From Rhizobium terricola (lineage in GTDB: Bacteria > Pseudomonadota > Alphaproteobacteria > Rhizobiales > Rhizobiaceae): a stretch of 64,000 nucleotides of DNA. Under the pieces are notes generated by a model that was not told the origin of the DNA, searched no databases, and was given only the letters and a program-made list of their open reading frames with translations. Below, one piece after another: positions 35,557 through 43,500 of this stretch. The position numbers and the translations under genes are program-made. The stretch lies in NCBI RefSeq assembly GCF_012927355.1, contig NZ_JABBGK010000003.1, positions 310,001 to 374,000 on the forward strand, in the 5' to 3' direction. The stretch's first letter is position 1, and every line of letters begins with the position of its first letter.

Positions 35557-36132
35557 TCAAAGATTGTCGAGCTTGCTCTGCAGCGTGCGCAGCTGCTCCT
35601 TCAGCTCGTCGATGTCCTTGGCTTCGGCCTTCTTGCTTTCCTTGGCCGGCTGGGCGCCGAGGAAGGGCGAGAACATCTGCATGGCCTGGTGGAACATATC
35701 GGTGTTGCGCTTGACCTGTTCCTCCATCAGCTGGATCGGCATCTGCAGGTTCTTGCTCAGTGGCGTGTCCCCGAAGGCCTTGGTCATCTGCTCGCGCATC
35801 TGGACCTGCTGTTCGGTGAAGGCCTTCATCGAATGTTCGAGGAAGCTCGGCACGACCATCTGCATCTGGTCGCCATAATAACTGATCAGCTGGCGGAGGA
35901 AGGAAATCGGCAGCAGCGTGTTGCCGGTCTTCGACTCCTGCTCGAAAATAATCTGGGTCAATACGGAATGGGTGATGTCTTCTCCCGACTTCGCGTCCTG
36001 GACCGTGAACTCCTCACCCTTCTTGACCATCTTGGCCAGGTCTTCCAGCGTTACGTAGGTGCTGGTGCCCGTATTGTAGAGGCGTCGATTGGCATATTTC
36101 TTTATGACGATCTCGCCATCGGCTTTGGCCAT
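35557..36132 (-). CDS. phaR: Polyhydroxyalkanoate synthesis regulator PhaR
   Basis: 191 aa. The N-terminal PHB/PHA accumulation DNA-binding domain (IVIKKYANRRLYNTGTSTYVTLEDLAKMV, residues 8-36) is unmistakable. The C-terminal third holds an A/K/E-rich linker and a coiled coil (DELKEQLRTLQSKLDNL). PhaR represses phasin and other genes and is titrated by PHB granules. Divergent from phaA. Confidence 0.95.
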   Translation of the reverse strand: MAKADGEIVIKKYANRRLYNTGTSTYVTLEDLAKMVKKGEEFTVQDAKSGEDITHSVLTQIIFEQESKTGNTLLPISFLRQLISYYGDQMQMVVPSFLEHSMKAFTEQQVQMREQMTKAFGDTPLSKNLQMPIQLMEEQVKRNTDMFHQAMQMFSPFLGAQPAKESKKAEAKDIDELKEQLRTLQSKLDNL

Positions 36133-36225
36133 TTTTGTCTCCTAACCCCGTTGTTTTTGTGGATTTTTGCTCTTCCCGCAGTGAGTGTAAACGCAAAAGA
36201 AGGCTGGTGACAATCTCTTTGTGCA

Positions 36226-36269
36226 ATGCGGTACCCGCATTTGACGAAACTCAAGAAGATGCAACTAAG
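36226..36269 (+). promoter_or_regulatory. phaA promoter with upstream palindrome
   Basis: ATGCGG-TAC-CCGCAT (36226-36240) is a perfect inverted repeat directly upstream of TTGACG (36241-36246), which is 17 bases from ACTAAG (36264-36269). PhaR proteins elsewhere bind TGC/GCA inverted repeats, so this palindrome is a candidate PhaR site between phaR and phaA. Confidence 0.4.
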
Positions 36270-36360
36270 GAACGAAACATCAGTCGCTCTTCGTGTTTGA
36301 CTCGGAGGGAAAGCTTTGCCAGTTTCATCACCAAAGCGAAAAATATCCGAGGAGACCTCC

Positions 36361-37542
36361 ATGAGCAGTTCATCCATCGTCATCGCCAGCGCGGCCCGTA
36401 CTGCGGTGGGGTCCTTCAACGGTGCCTTCGCCAATGTGCCGGCTCATGATCTCGGGGCAACGGCCATCAAGGGCGTGCTGTCGCGGGCCGGCGTCGACGC
36501 CAAGGAAGTGGATGAAGTCATCCTCGGCCAGGTGCTTTCCGCCGGCGCCGGACAGAATCCGGCGCGCCAGGCCGCGATGAAGGCCGGCATTCCGCAGGAA
36601 GCAACCGCCTGGGGCATGAACCAGCTTTGCGGCTCGGGGCTGCGCGCGGTCGCGCTCGGCATGCAGCAGATCGCCACCGGCGATGCAAAGATCATCGTCT
36701 CGGGCGGCCAGGAGTCGATGTCGATGGCCCCGCATTGTGCGCACTTGCGGGCGGGTACGAAGATGGGCGACCTGAAGATGGTCGACACGATGATCAAGGA
36801 CGGCCTGACCGACGCCTTCTACGGTTATCACATGGGCGTCACCGCCGAGAACGTTGCGCGTCAGTTCCAGCTCACCCGCGACGAACAGGATGCGTTCGCG
36901 CTGGCGTCGCAGAACAAGGCGGAGGCGGCACAGGTTGCTGGCCGGTTCAAGGACGAGATCGTTCCGGTCGTCGTGCCGGGTCGAAAGGGCGATGTCACGA
37001 TCGACGCCGACGAATACATCCGCATCGGCGCAACGCTCGACAGCATGACCAAGCTTCGTGCGGCCTTCGACAAGGAAGGCACGGTCACTGCCGGTAACGC
37101 GTCGGGCATCAACGACGGTGCGGCCGCAGCGCTGTTGATGAGCGAGGCCGAGGCGTCGCGCCGCGGTATCACTCCGCTCGTTCGCATTGCCTCCTGGGCC
37201 ACGGCCGGCGTCGATCCGCAGATCATGGGTACCGGGCCGATCCCGGCCTCTCGCAAGGCCCTGGAAAAGGCCGGCTGGAAGATTTCCGATCTCGACCTGG
37301 TCGAGGCCAACGAAGCCTTCGCGGCCCAGGCCTGCGCGGTCAACAAGGATCTCGGCTGGGACACGTCGATCGTCAACGTCAATGGCGGTGCGATCGCCAT
37401 CGGTCACCCGATCGGCGCCTCCGGCGCCCGCATCCTCAACACGCTGGTGTTCGAAATGAAGCGCCGCGGCGCAAAGAAGGGTCTTGCGACCCTCTGCATC
37501 GGCGGCGGCATGGGCATTGCCATGTGCCTCGAGGCGCTCTGA
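36361..37542 (+). CDS. phaA: Acetyl-CoA acetyltransferase (beta-ketothiolase)
   Basis: 393 aa. It condenses two acetyl-CoA to acetoacetyl-CoA, the first step of PHB synthesis. The active-site cysteine is in [12 protein letters not shown] (~89); [12 protein letters not shown] (His ~349) and CIGGGMGIA (Cys ~379) complete the thiolase site. The frame starts earlier, but ATG 36361 has GAGGAGA upstream and the standard N-terminus. The next gene is phaB, 142 bases on. Confidence 0.96.
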   Translation: MSSSSIVIASAARTAVGSFNGAFANVPAHDLGATAIKGVLSRAGVDAKEVDEVILGQVLSAGAGQNPARQAAMKAGIPQEATAWGMNQLCGSGLRAVALGMQQIATGDAKIIVSGGQESMSMAPHCAHLRAGTKMGDLKMVDTMIKDGLTDAFYGYHMGVTAENVARQFQLTRDEQDAFALASQNKAEAAQVAGRFKDEIVPVVVPGRKGDVTIDADEYIRIGATLDSMTKLRAAFDKEGTVTAGNASGINDGAAAALLMSEAEASRRGITPLVRIASWATAGVDPQIMGTGPIPASRKALEKAGWKISDLDLVEANEAFAAQACAVNKDLGWDTSIVNVNGGAIAIGHPIGASGARILNTLVFEMKRRGAKKGLATLCIGGGMGIAMCLEAL

Positions 37543-37684
37543 ACGGGAAAAGACGGTCCGGAGGAGGGCGGTGGCAGTGCCACCGCGTCCGAGGCTGAAC
37601 TGCATGTCATAAAACTGCACTACCAACGGCTCCGTCAGAAGAGCCGGTGGGCGGAGAAAGTTTACACTGAGGGGAGATCAGGAC

Positions 37685-38410
37685 ATGAGCAGAGTGGCAT
37701 TGGTAACGGGAGGAACCCGGGGCATCGGAGCGGCGATCTCGACCGCGTTGAAAGCCGCGGGCTATCGGGTCGCGGCGAACTACGCCGGCAATGACGAAAA
37801 GGCGAAGGCCTTCGAGGCCGAGACGGGCATTCCCGTCTTCAAGTGGGATGTGTCCGACTACCAGGCCTGCGCAAGCGGCATTGCCAAGGTGGAGGCGGAG
37901 ATCGGCCCGGTCGAGGTGCTGGTCAACAATGCGGGCATTACCCGGGATGCGATGTTCCACAAGATGACGCCCGAACAATGGAACGAGGTCATCAACACCA
38001 ATCTTACCGGGGTGTTCAACATGACCCATCCGGTATGGTCCGGGATGCGCGACCGCAACTTCGGTCGCGTGATCACCATATCGTCGATCAACGGCCAGAA
38101 AGGCCAGATGGGTCAGGCGAACTATTCTGCAGCCAAGGCCGGCGATCTCGGCATCACCAAGGCGCTTGCCCAGGAAGGTGCGGCCAAGGGCATCACGGTC
38201 AATGCCGTCTGCCCGGGCTATATCGGTACCGAGATGGTGCGGGCGATCCCCGAAAAGGTGTTGAACGAGCGGATCATTCCCCAGATCCCAGTAGGGCGTC
38301 TCGGCGAACCGGAAGAGATCGCTCGCATCGTGGTTTTCCTCGCCTCGGACGATGCCGGCTTCATCACCGGTTCGACGATCTCTGCGAATGGTGGCCAGTT
38401 CTTCGTGTGA
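37685..38410 (+). CDS. phaB: Acetoacetyl-CoA reductase
   Basis: 241-aa short-chain dehydrogenase using NADPH to make (R)-3-hydroxybutyryl-CoA. NADP site TGGTRGIGAAI (residues 8-18), NNAG motif (~85), catalytic YSAAK (~150). GAGGGGA precedes the ATG. The polymerase phaC is not in the window. Confidence 0.95.
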   Translation: MSRVALVTGGTRGIGAAISTALKAAGYRVAANYAGNDEKAKAFEAETGIPVFKWDVSDYQACASGIAKVEAEIGPVEVLVNNAGITRDAMFHKMTPEQWNEVINTNLTGVFNMTHPVWSGMRDRNFGRVITISSINGQKGQMGQANYSAAKAGDLGITKALAQEGAAKGITVNAVCPGYIGTEMVRAIPEKVLNERIIPQIPVGRLGEPEEIARIVVFLASDDAGFITGSTISANGGQFFV

Positions 38411-38436
38411 CTTTCGCAGGCGGACGCGAGGTCATC

Positions 38437-38468
38437 AAAGGCCGGTCCTTCGGGGCCGGCCTTTTTTC
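38437..38468 (+). terminator. phaB terminator with UUCG tetraloop
   Basis: 12-bp stem (38437-38448 with 38453-38464, one G-T wobble) around TTCG, followed by a T-run. Confidence 0.9.
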
Positions 38469-38574
38469 ATGCCGCCATGGCGAAGGTTAACATTCGTGCG
38501 GGCCTTGAGTGCCCGAAATCCTAATATCCACGGTTTCCTATGGTTAACAGATTGTTATTCCACAATATATGGTG

Positions 38575-38634
38575 ATGAACAAAACGGGAAACATTGGCCG
38601 TAACCGATTCGTCGCCGATTCGTTCCGGCTTTGA
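38575..38634 (+). CDS. Candidate micro-ORF (19 codons) containing RFVADSF
   Basis: ATG 38575 reads MNKTGNIGRNRFVADSFRL and stops at TGA 38632. There is no ribosome site. The reason to list it is that the RFVADSF codons recur exactly at 40360-40380, and FVADSVFR recurs with largely synonymous codons at 40292-40315. In the 40360 copy a GTG sits at the same 30-base distance upstream (GTGAACAAA versus ATGAACAAA), but its fifth codon is TGA. Could equally be a DNA-level repeat. Confidence 0.2.
   Translation: MNKTGNIGRNRFVADSFRL
38605..38625 (+). repeat. 21-bp direct repeat, copy 1
   Basis: Identical to 40360-40380 and in the same orientation. Internally it is two CGATTCG units separated by TCGC, and so holds two GATTC (GANTC) sites 11 bases apart. 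Confidence 0.9.
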
Positions 38635-38668
38635 TCGAGGGGTTAACGGCAAGGCACTTTGCCGAACG

Positions 38669-38703
38669 TCAAAAGGCCGCCGGTGGGGGCATCCGGCGGC
38701 CTT
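38669..38703 (-). terminator. Terminator of the lipoprotein gene
   Basis: AAGGCCGCCGG (38673-38683) pairs with CCGGCGGCCTT (38693-38703); the A-run on the left becomes the T-run on the minus strand. Confidence 0.85.
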
Positions 38704-38726
38704 CTGGGAGCATCGCTGCGGCGTGT

Positions 38727-38981
38727 TCAGCGGCAGCGTGCCTCATAGGTGCGTCCGTAGCGGTCGCGATAGACGCAGTAGCCGGACCGTTCCTGTGACT
38801 GGCCAATCAGGGCGCCTGCGGCTCCGCCGACAACGGCCCCGACGGCAGCGCCGCCGACCGAATTGGTGGCCACACCACCGATCACGGCGCCGGAGGCGGC
38901 ACCGATGGAGGCACCTCGTTCGGTCGCCGTGCACGATGCCAGCGGAGCGATGAGGGCAAGTGCAAGAAGTGTCTTTTTCAT
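38727..38981 (-). CDS. Glycine-zipper outer-membrane lipoprotein
   Basis: 84 aa. Lipoprotein signal with lipobox LASC (Cys ~17), then a glycine-zipper helix pair (ASGAVIGGVATNSVGG and AVVGGAAGALIG) and a short basic tail with two cysteines (YCVYRDRYGRTYEARCR). Start ATG 38981 has GAGGAAA at seven bases. Small 'YMGG/17 kDa-like' lipoproteins of this kind are envelope-stress proteins in many alphaproteobacteria. Last gene of a minus-strand trio. Confidence 0.87.
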   Translation of the reverse strand: MKKTLLALALIAPLASCTATERGASIGAASGAVIGGVATNSVGGAAVGAVVGGAAGALIGQSQERSGYCVYRDRYGRTYEARCR

Positions 38982-39012
38982 CGTCGTTTTTCCTCTTCGG
39001 TTTCGACTACGC

Positions 39013-39168
39013 TCAGATCCGGCCCATGAGCAGCAGGATGACAAGAATAAGCACGACAAGCCCGAGGCCGCCGGACGGTCCATAGCCCCAGTTTCGGCTA
39101 TAGCCCCAATTGGGCAGGGCGCCGATCAGCAACAGGATGACGATGACGATGAGAATTGTACTCAACAT
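39013..39168 (-). CDS. DUF3309 small membrane protein
   Basis: 51 aa: hydrophobic helix (STILIVIVILLLIGALP), the conserved central motif NWGYSRNWGYGPSGGLG and a second helix ending in GRI, the exact layout of DUF3309. GAGAGG precedes the ATG. Its first 24 codons lie inside the 3' end of the alpha/beta hydrolase gene in another frame. Function unknown; members are often general-stress genes. Confidence 0.87.
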   Translation of the reverse strand: MLSTILIVIVILLLIGALPNWGYSRNWGYGPSGGLGLVVLILVILLLMGRI

Positions 39169-40177
39169 GGTGGCCCTCTCGATTGGTAAATTCGAATTCC
39201 GGTTTGCGTGATGCCTCAACGTCGGGCGCCGAGGTTTGTTCCATCGATGCCAGGCTCATTGTTCCGAGGTCGATGTCTTCTCCTGAGAGAAGAGGCTCGA
39301 AGTAACGAGACCAGCGGTCAATCAGGGCTGCGGCCGATGTCGCAGACGGGTCGATGAAGCTGCCGATGATCTTGTTCATTCGGTGCCTCTGTTCGACCAT
39401 GACAAGATGACCGCAATCTCCGAACAGCACGGTCTGTGCCCTGGGCAGCAACTTCGACAGGCGCAACTGGTGGGAGGGAGGCACGATCGCGTCATGAACG
39501 CCGATCAGGTTAAGGACCGGGATCGAGATCTTCGGCAGGTCGGCGAGGATCGAGGTGCCCGACATGAATTGCACGCAGGCCGCAACGTCCTCCGGCCGTG
39601 TCTGCAGGAGGTGACCGCGGACCATTTCCATCGCGGCGGCGGCGCGATCATCCTCCCAGGGGCAGGACTTGTCGTAGACGCATTCTATCGAGCCCCAGCG
39701 AAACTGTTCGCTCGTCGAGATCCAACGCTTGAAGAAATGGCGGAACACATAAGGGCCAACCCGCGGGATCCGGAGTAAACGGGCCGCAAATCGCTCCTTC
39801 CCCTCGAAGCGGCCGCAGGCGAAGCCACCGAGGAGGACGACCGAGCGCACGAGATCCGGGCGGCGGACGGCAAGAAGGAGGGAGAGAAATCCGCCGGTCG
39901 AATGACCGATCAGGTCGACTTGCTCGCCGCCAAAATCTCGGCCAATTGCGTCTGCCATCGCATCCACGACCGCTTCCGGCGAGATGACCGCTCCTGGAAC
40001 CGGCAGGTTCCACGGATGATGCCCGGGAAGGGGATAGGCTACGGCTCTGCCCTCGCGGGTGATTTCCGGGGCAAAGACCTTCCAGAACGCGGGTGCCATG
40101 ACCATGCCGTGGATCAGAACGAAGTTCCGTCCAGGCTTGTTGCTGATCCATTCTGCAGGTGGCGGCGGGAGTGTCAT
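39098..40177 (-). CDS. Alpha/beta hydrolase
   Basis: 359 aa from ATG 40177 (GAGG upstream). The core fold is clear: oxyanion loop LIHGMVMAPAFW, nucleophile elbow GHSTGG (~110), acid region LNLIGVHD and catalytic His in CGHLVMVEQ (~262). It carries an unusual ~70-residue tail after the last core helix, the final 24 codons of which overlap the DUF3309 gene in a different frame. Substrate unknown; lipase/esterase-like. Confidence 0.85.
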   Translation of the reverse strand: MTLPPPPAEWISNKPGRNFVLIHGMVMAPAFWKVFAPEITREGRAVAYPLPGHHPWNLPVPGAVISPEAVVDAMADAIGRDFGGEQVDLIGHSTGGFLSLLLAVRRPDLVRSVVLLGGFACGRFEGKERFAARLLRIPRVGPYVFRHFFKRWISTSEQFRWGSIECVYDKSCPWEDDRAAAAMEMVRGHLLQTRPEDVAACVQFMSGTSILADLPKISIPVLNLIGVHDAIVPPSHQLRLSKLLPRAQTVLFGDCGHLVMVEQRHRMNKIIGSFIDPSATSAAALIDRWSRYFEPLLSGEDIDLGTMSLASMEQTSAPDVEASRKPEFEFTNREGHHVEYNSHRHRHPVADRRPAQLGL

Positions 40178-40207
40178 CTTGGTCAACCTCGGCCCGGACA
40201 ACGCGCC

Positions 40208-40327
40208 GTGAAGGCTTTCTGTTCCCCTTGTCCGAACCGTTTTTGCCACATCTCGGAATCATCTCGACAAGCCGTTGATCCGATTCAGCATTTTGTGGCC
40301 GACTCCGTGTTTCGCGTCGACATGTAG
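40208..40327 (+). other. Candidate short ORF ending in FVADSVFRVDM
   Basis: 39 codons from GTG 40208 to TAG 40325-40327. No recognisable ribosome site and an undistinguished N-terminal part. Listed because FVADSVFR (40292-40315) matches the RFVADSF peptide of the 21-bp repeat apart from one extra Val, and the shared residues differ mostly at third codon positions. Confidence 0.15.
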
Positions 40328-40376
40328 CCGTGAACAAATCCTGAATCACGAGGAGTCAGCGATTCGTCGCCGATTC
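40256..40376. promoter_or_regulatory. Cluster of seven GANTC (CcrM methylation) sites
   Basis: Sites at 40256, 40282, 40301, 40343, 40353, 40361 and 40372. One site per 256 bases is expected for a random four-base-specific pattern, so seven in 121 bases is a clear excess. CcrM methylates GANTC in alphaproteobacteria and couples promoter state to the cell cycle. Confidence 0.65.
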
Positions 40377-40380
40377 GTTC
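40360..40380 (+). repeat. 21-bp direct repeat, copy 2
   Basis: Exact match to 38605-38625, same orientation, 1755 bases apart. The two copies bracket the hydrolase/DUF3309/lipoprotein genes. Both have TGAACAAA 29 bases before the repeat starts. Confidence 0.9.
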
Positions 40381-40391
40381 GCAAACTGTTC
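40377..40391. promoter_or_regulatory. LexA/SOS-type box GTTC-N7-GTTC
   Basis: GTTC at 40377-40380 and at 40388-40391 with seven bases between, the direct-repeat form bound by alphaproteobacterial LexA. It lies ~180 bases before the helicase and ~200 bases before the hydrolase start. Copy 1 of the repeat has the one-mismatch form GTTC-N7-GATC at 38622-38636. Confidence 0.4.
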
Positions 40392-40570
40392 CACGGTCCG
40401 ACGGGACCAGTATTCCGGCATCTTTTCCGCTGAAACCTGGGGTCTGTAGCCGTCGAATACGCTCCGTAATGCCCGAGTGGCTTGCCTTTGGCGGCAATCG
40501 TCGCCATGTGTGGGGCGAGATCGCCGGTCGCCCTTCTTGATCGACGGTCCGTTGCAGCGCGGAGCGGTAA

Positions 40571-43500
40571 TTGAATTCGCAACCCATGATCCTGAGCGGC
40601 CGCGGTGTCACTGCTGTGCTGGGGCCGACCAATACGGGTAAGACCCATTTCGCCATCGAGCGCATGGTCGCGCATGGCTCCGGGATCATTGGCCTGCCGC
40701 TTCGCCTGCTTGCACGCGAGGTCTATCAGCGGGTCGTGGAACGGGTGGGGGCGTCACAGGTGGCGCTCGTTACCGGCGAGGAGAAGATCGCTCCTGCCGG
40801 CGCGCGCTTTTCCGTCTGCACGGTGGAGGCCATGCCGCGAGAGACGAAGGCGGCCTTCGTGGCGATCGACGAGATCCAGCTTGCCGGAGACCTCGAGCGG
40901 GGCCATATCTTCACGGATCGCCTGCTTCACCTGCGTGGCCGCGATGAGACGTTGCTGCTCGGCTCGGCAACCATGAAGCCGATCCTGCAACAGGTTCTTC
41001 CCGGAATCACGATCGTGGAGCGTCCACGGCTGTCGCAGCTGTTCTACGCGGGCCAGAAGAAGATTACCCGGTTGCCCCAGAGAACGGCGATCGTCGCCTT
41101 TTCCGCGGACGAGGTCTATGCGATTGCCGAACTGATCCGTCGCCAGCGGGGTGGTGCTGCCGTGGTTCTGGGCGCGCTCAGCCCGCGGACCCGCAACGCG
41201 CAGGTCGGCCTCTATCAGGCGGGCGATGTCGAGTATCTGGTGGCGACCGATGCGATCGGCATGGGCCTCAACCTCGATGTCGATCACGTGGCCTTCGCCC
41301 AGGACCGCAAGTTCGACGGCTATCAGTTCCGCAACCTCAACCCCGGGGAGCTCGGACAGGTCGCCGGCCGTGCCGGGCGTCACCTGAAGGACGGAACCTT
41401 CGGCGTCACCGGCCGGGTCGATCCTTTCGACAACGAGCTGGTCGAGCGGCTGGAAAGCCATCAGTTCGATACCGTCAAAGTTCTGCAATGGCGAACGGCG
41501 AAATTCGATTTCTCGTCGATCGGCGCGCTGCAGCGCAGTCTCGAGGCCGCGCCGCGCGTCGAGGGGCTGACCCGCGCCTTGCCGGCCATCGACCAGCAGG
41601 CGCTCGATTTCCTGGCGCGCTATCCCGAAGTGACCGATCTGGCGAATACACCGGAAAGAGTCGAGAAGCTGTGGGAAGCCTGTGCGCTTCCCGACTATCG
41701 GCGCATCACGCCGGCCCAGCATGCGGACCTGATCCAGAGCCTGTTCTTCGACCTCGTCCGCCATGGTGCGGTCAACGAAGACTTCATGGCCGAGCAGGTT
41801 CGCCGTGCCGACCGGACCGACGGCGAAATCGATACCTTGTCGGCACGGATTGCCCAAATCCGCACATGGACTTATGTATCGAACCGGCCAGGTTGGCTTG
41901 CCGATCCGACACACTGGCAAGAAAAGACGCGGGAAATCGAAGACCGATTGTCCGATGCGCTACATGATAGGTTGACGAAACGCTTTGTTGATCGCAGGAC
42001 ATCTGTGCTCATGAAGCGCTTGAGAGAGAATGCGATGTTGGAAGCTGAAATCAGTGTGAACGGCGATGTCTTCGTGGAAGGACATCCCATGGGACAACTC
42101 GCCGGTTTCCGGTTCACGCCCATATCCGGTACGGAGGGTCCCGATGCCAAGGCCGTTGAGGCAGCTGCGCACAAGGCGCTCGCGCTGGAGTTCGAGGCGC
42201 GGGCGGCACGTCTGCACGCTTCGGGCAACAACGACCTTGCCATCAGCGCAGACGGTCTGGTGCGCTGGCTCGGCGATCCCGTCGCACGCCTCACGGGCAG
42301 CGATCACATGCTGCATCCGCGCGTCATCCTGCTGGCTGACGAACAGCTGACCGGCAATGCGCGCGATCATGTCGTCGCTCGTATCGAACGCTTCGTGAAT
42401 CACCACATCTCGACGGTCCTGAAGCCGCTTGATGATCTTTCGCGCGCCGAAGACCTCCAGGGTCTCGCCAAGGGCCTGGCGTTCCAGCTTGTCGAGAACC
42501 TCGGTGTACTCTTCCGTCGCGATGTCTCCGACGACGTGAAGTCGCTCGACCAGGACGCGCGCGCCTCGATGCGCCGCTATGGCGTGCGCTTCGGTGCCTA
42601 CCACATCTTCATGCCGGCGCTCTTGAAGCCGGCGCCGGCCGAGCTCATCACGCTCCTCTGGGCGCTGAAGAACGACGGCCTCGACAAGGCGGGTTACGGG
42701 GACCTGATCCCGGTTCTTGCCGCCGGTCGTACCTCCGTGGTCACCGATGCGGGCTACGAGCGCATGTTCTACAAACTGGCGGGGTTCCGTTTCCTCGGCA
42801 AGCGTGCGGTGCGCATCGACATCCTCGAGCGCCTTGCGGACCTTATCCGTCCGCTGCTGCAGTGGAAGCCGGGTGCGACGACGCGGCCGGACGGTGCCTA
42901 TGACGGCCGTCGCTTCACCACCACCACCGCCATGCTGTCGATCCTCGGCGCCACGCCGGACGACATGGAAGAAATCCTGAAGGGCCTCGGTTACCGCGCA
43001 GACAGCGTAACGGCCGAAGAGGCCGAAGCGTTTCTTGCGTCGCAGACGGCATCTTCCGTCGTGCCGGGTGAAGAAAAGCCGGACGAGGATGCCGACGCGG
43101 CTGCTGAGCATGCGGACGTCGATGCAGGCACCGAAGAGGCGACTGAAGCCGCTCAGCCGGTTGTCGAAGCGGTTGCCGATGCTGCTGCCGTCGAAGCGGC
43201 TTCCGCGGAGGAAGCTGCCGTTCCCGCCGAGCCGAAGCCGGTCCTCCTGTGGCGCCCCGGTGGCCGCAGCGACAACCAGCGTGGTGCGCGCCCGGCGGGA
43301 GACCGTCAGCGCCATGGCGGCAATCGCGGCCCGAACCGCGGTGCGACCGAAGGCCAGGCCGAGGGTCGGCGCGATGAGCGCCGTCGTGACGGCGAAGGCG
43401 GCAAGGGACGCGACCGGGACAGCGGACGTGGCGGGTTCGGCCAGAAGGGCGACCGTCAGGAGCGTGGTGATCGCAAGGATCGCGGTCCGCGTCCGGACCG

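Larger units (their letters stand above)
38469..38668. other. Unassigned spacer between two terminators, with promoter-like and repeat sequence
   Basis: About 200 bases lie between the plus-strand phaB terminator and the minus-strand lipoprotein terminator, where no promoter is needed for either known gene. Yet there is a promoter-like pair TTAACA (38544-38549)-N16-TATATG (38566-38571), a GAAC-N7-GAAA motif at 38577-38591, one copy of a 21-bp repeat (38605-38625) and a hairpin (CGGCAA/TTGCCG, 38647-38664). This may be a small transcript or a relict. Confidence 0.4.
40178..40570. other. Divergent intergenic region with GANTC cluster, LexA-type box and repeat
   Basis: 393 bases between the hydrolase and helicase genes. 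It contains seven GANTC sites in 40256-40376, an exact GTTC-N7-GTTC at 40377-40391, the second copy of the 21-bp repeat and an open plus-strand stretch (GTG 40208 to TAG 40327, 39 codons, ending HFVADSVFRVDM). After the TGA at 40342 another stretch stays open to 40435 (QRFVADSFANC...). No strong ribosome sites. Confidence 0.6.

Noticed and set aside
40285..40689. Minus-strand frames of 110-134 codons over the hydrolase-helicase intergenic region
   Set aside because: They run antisense into the helicase start and have no supporting signals.
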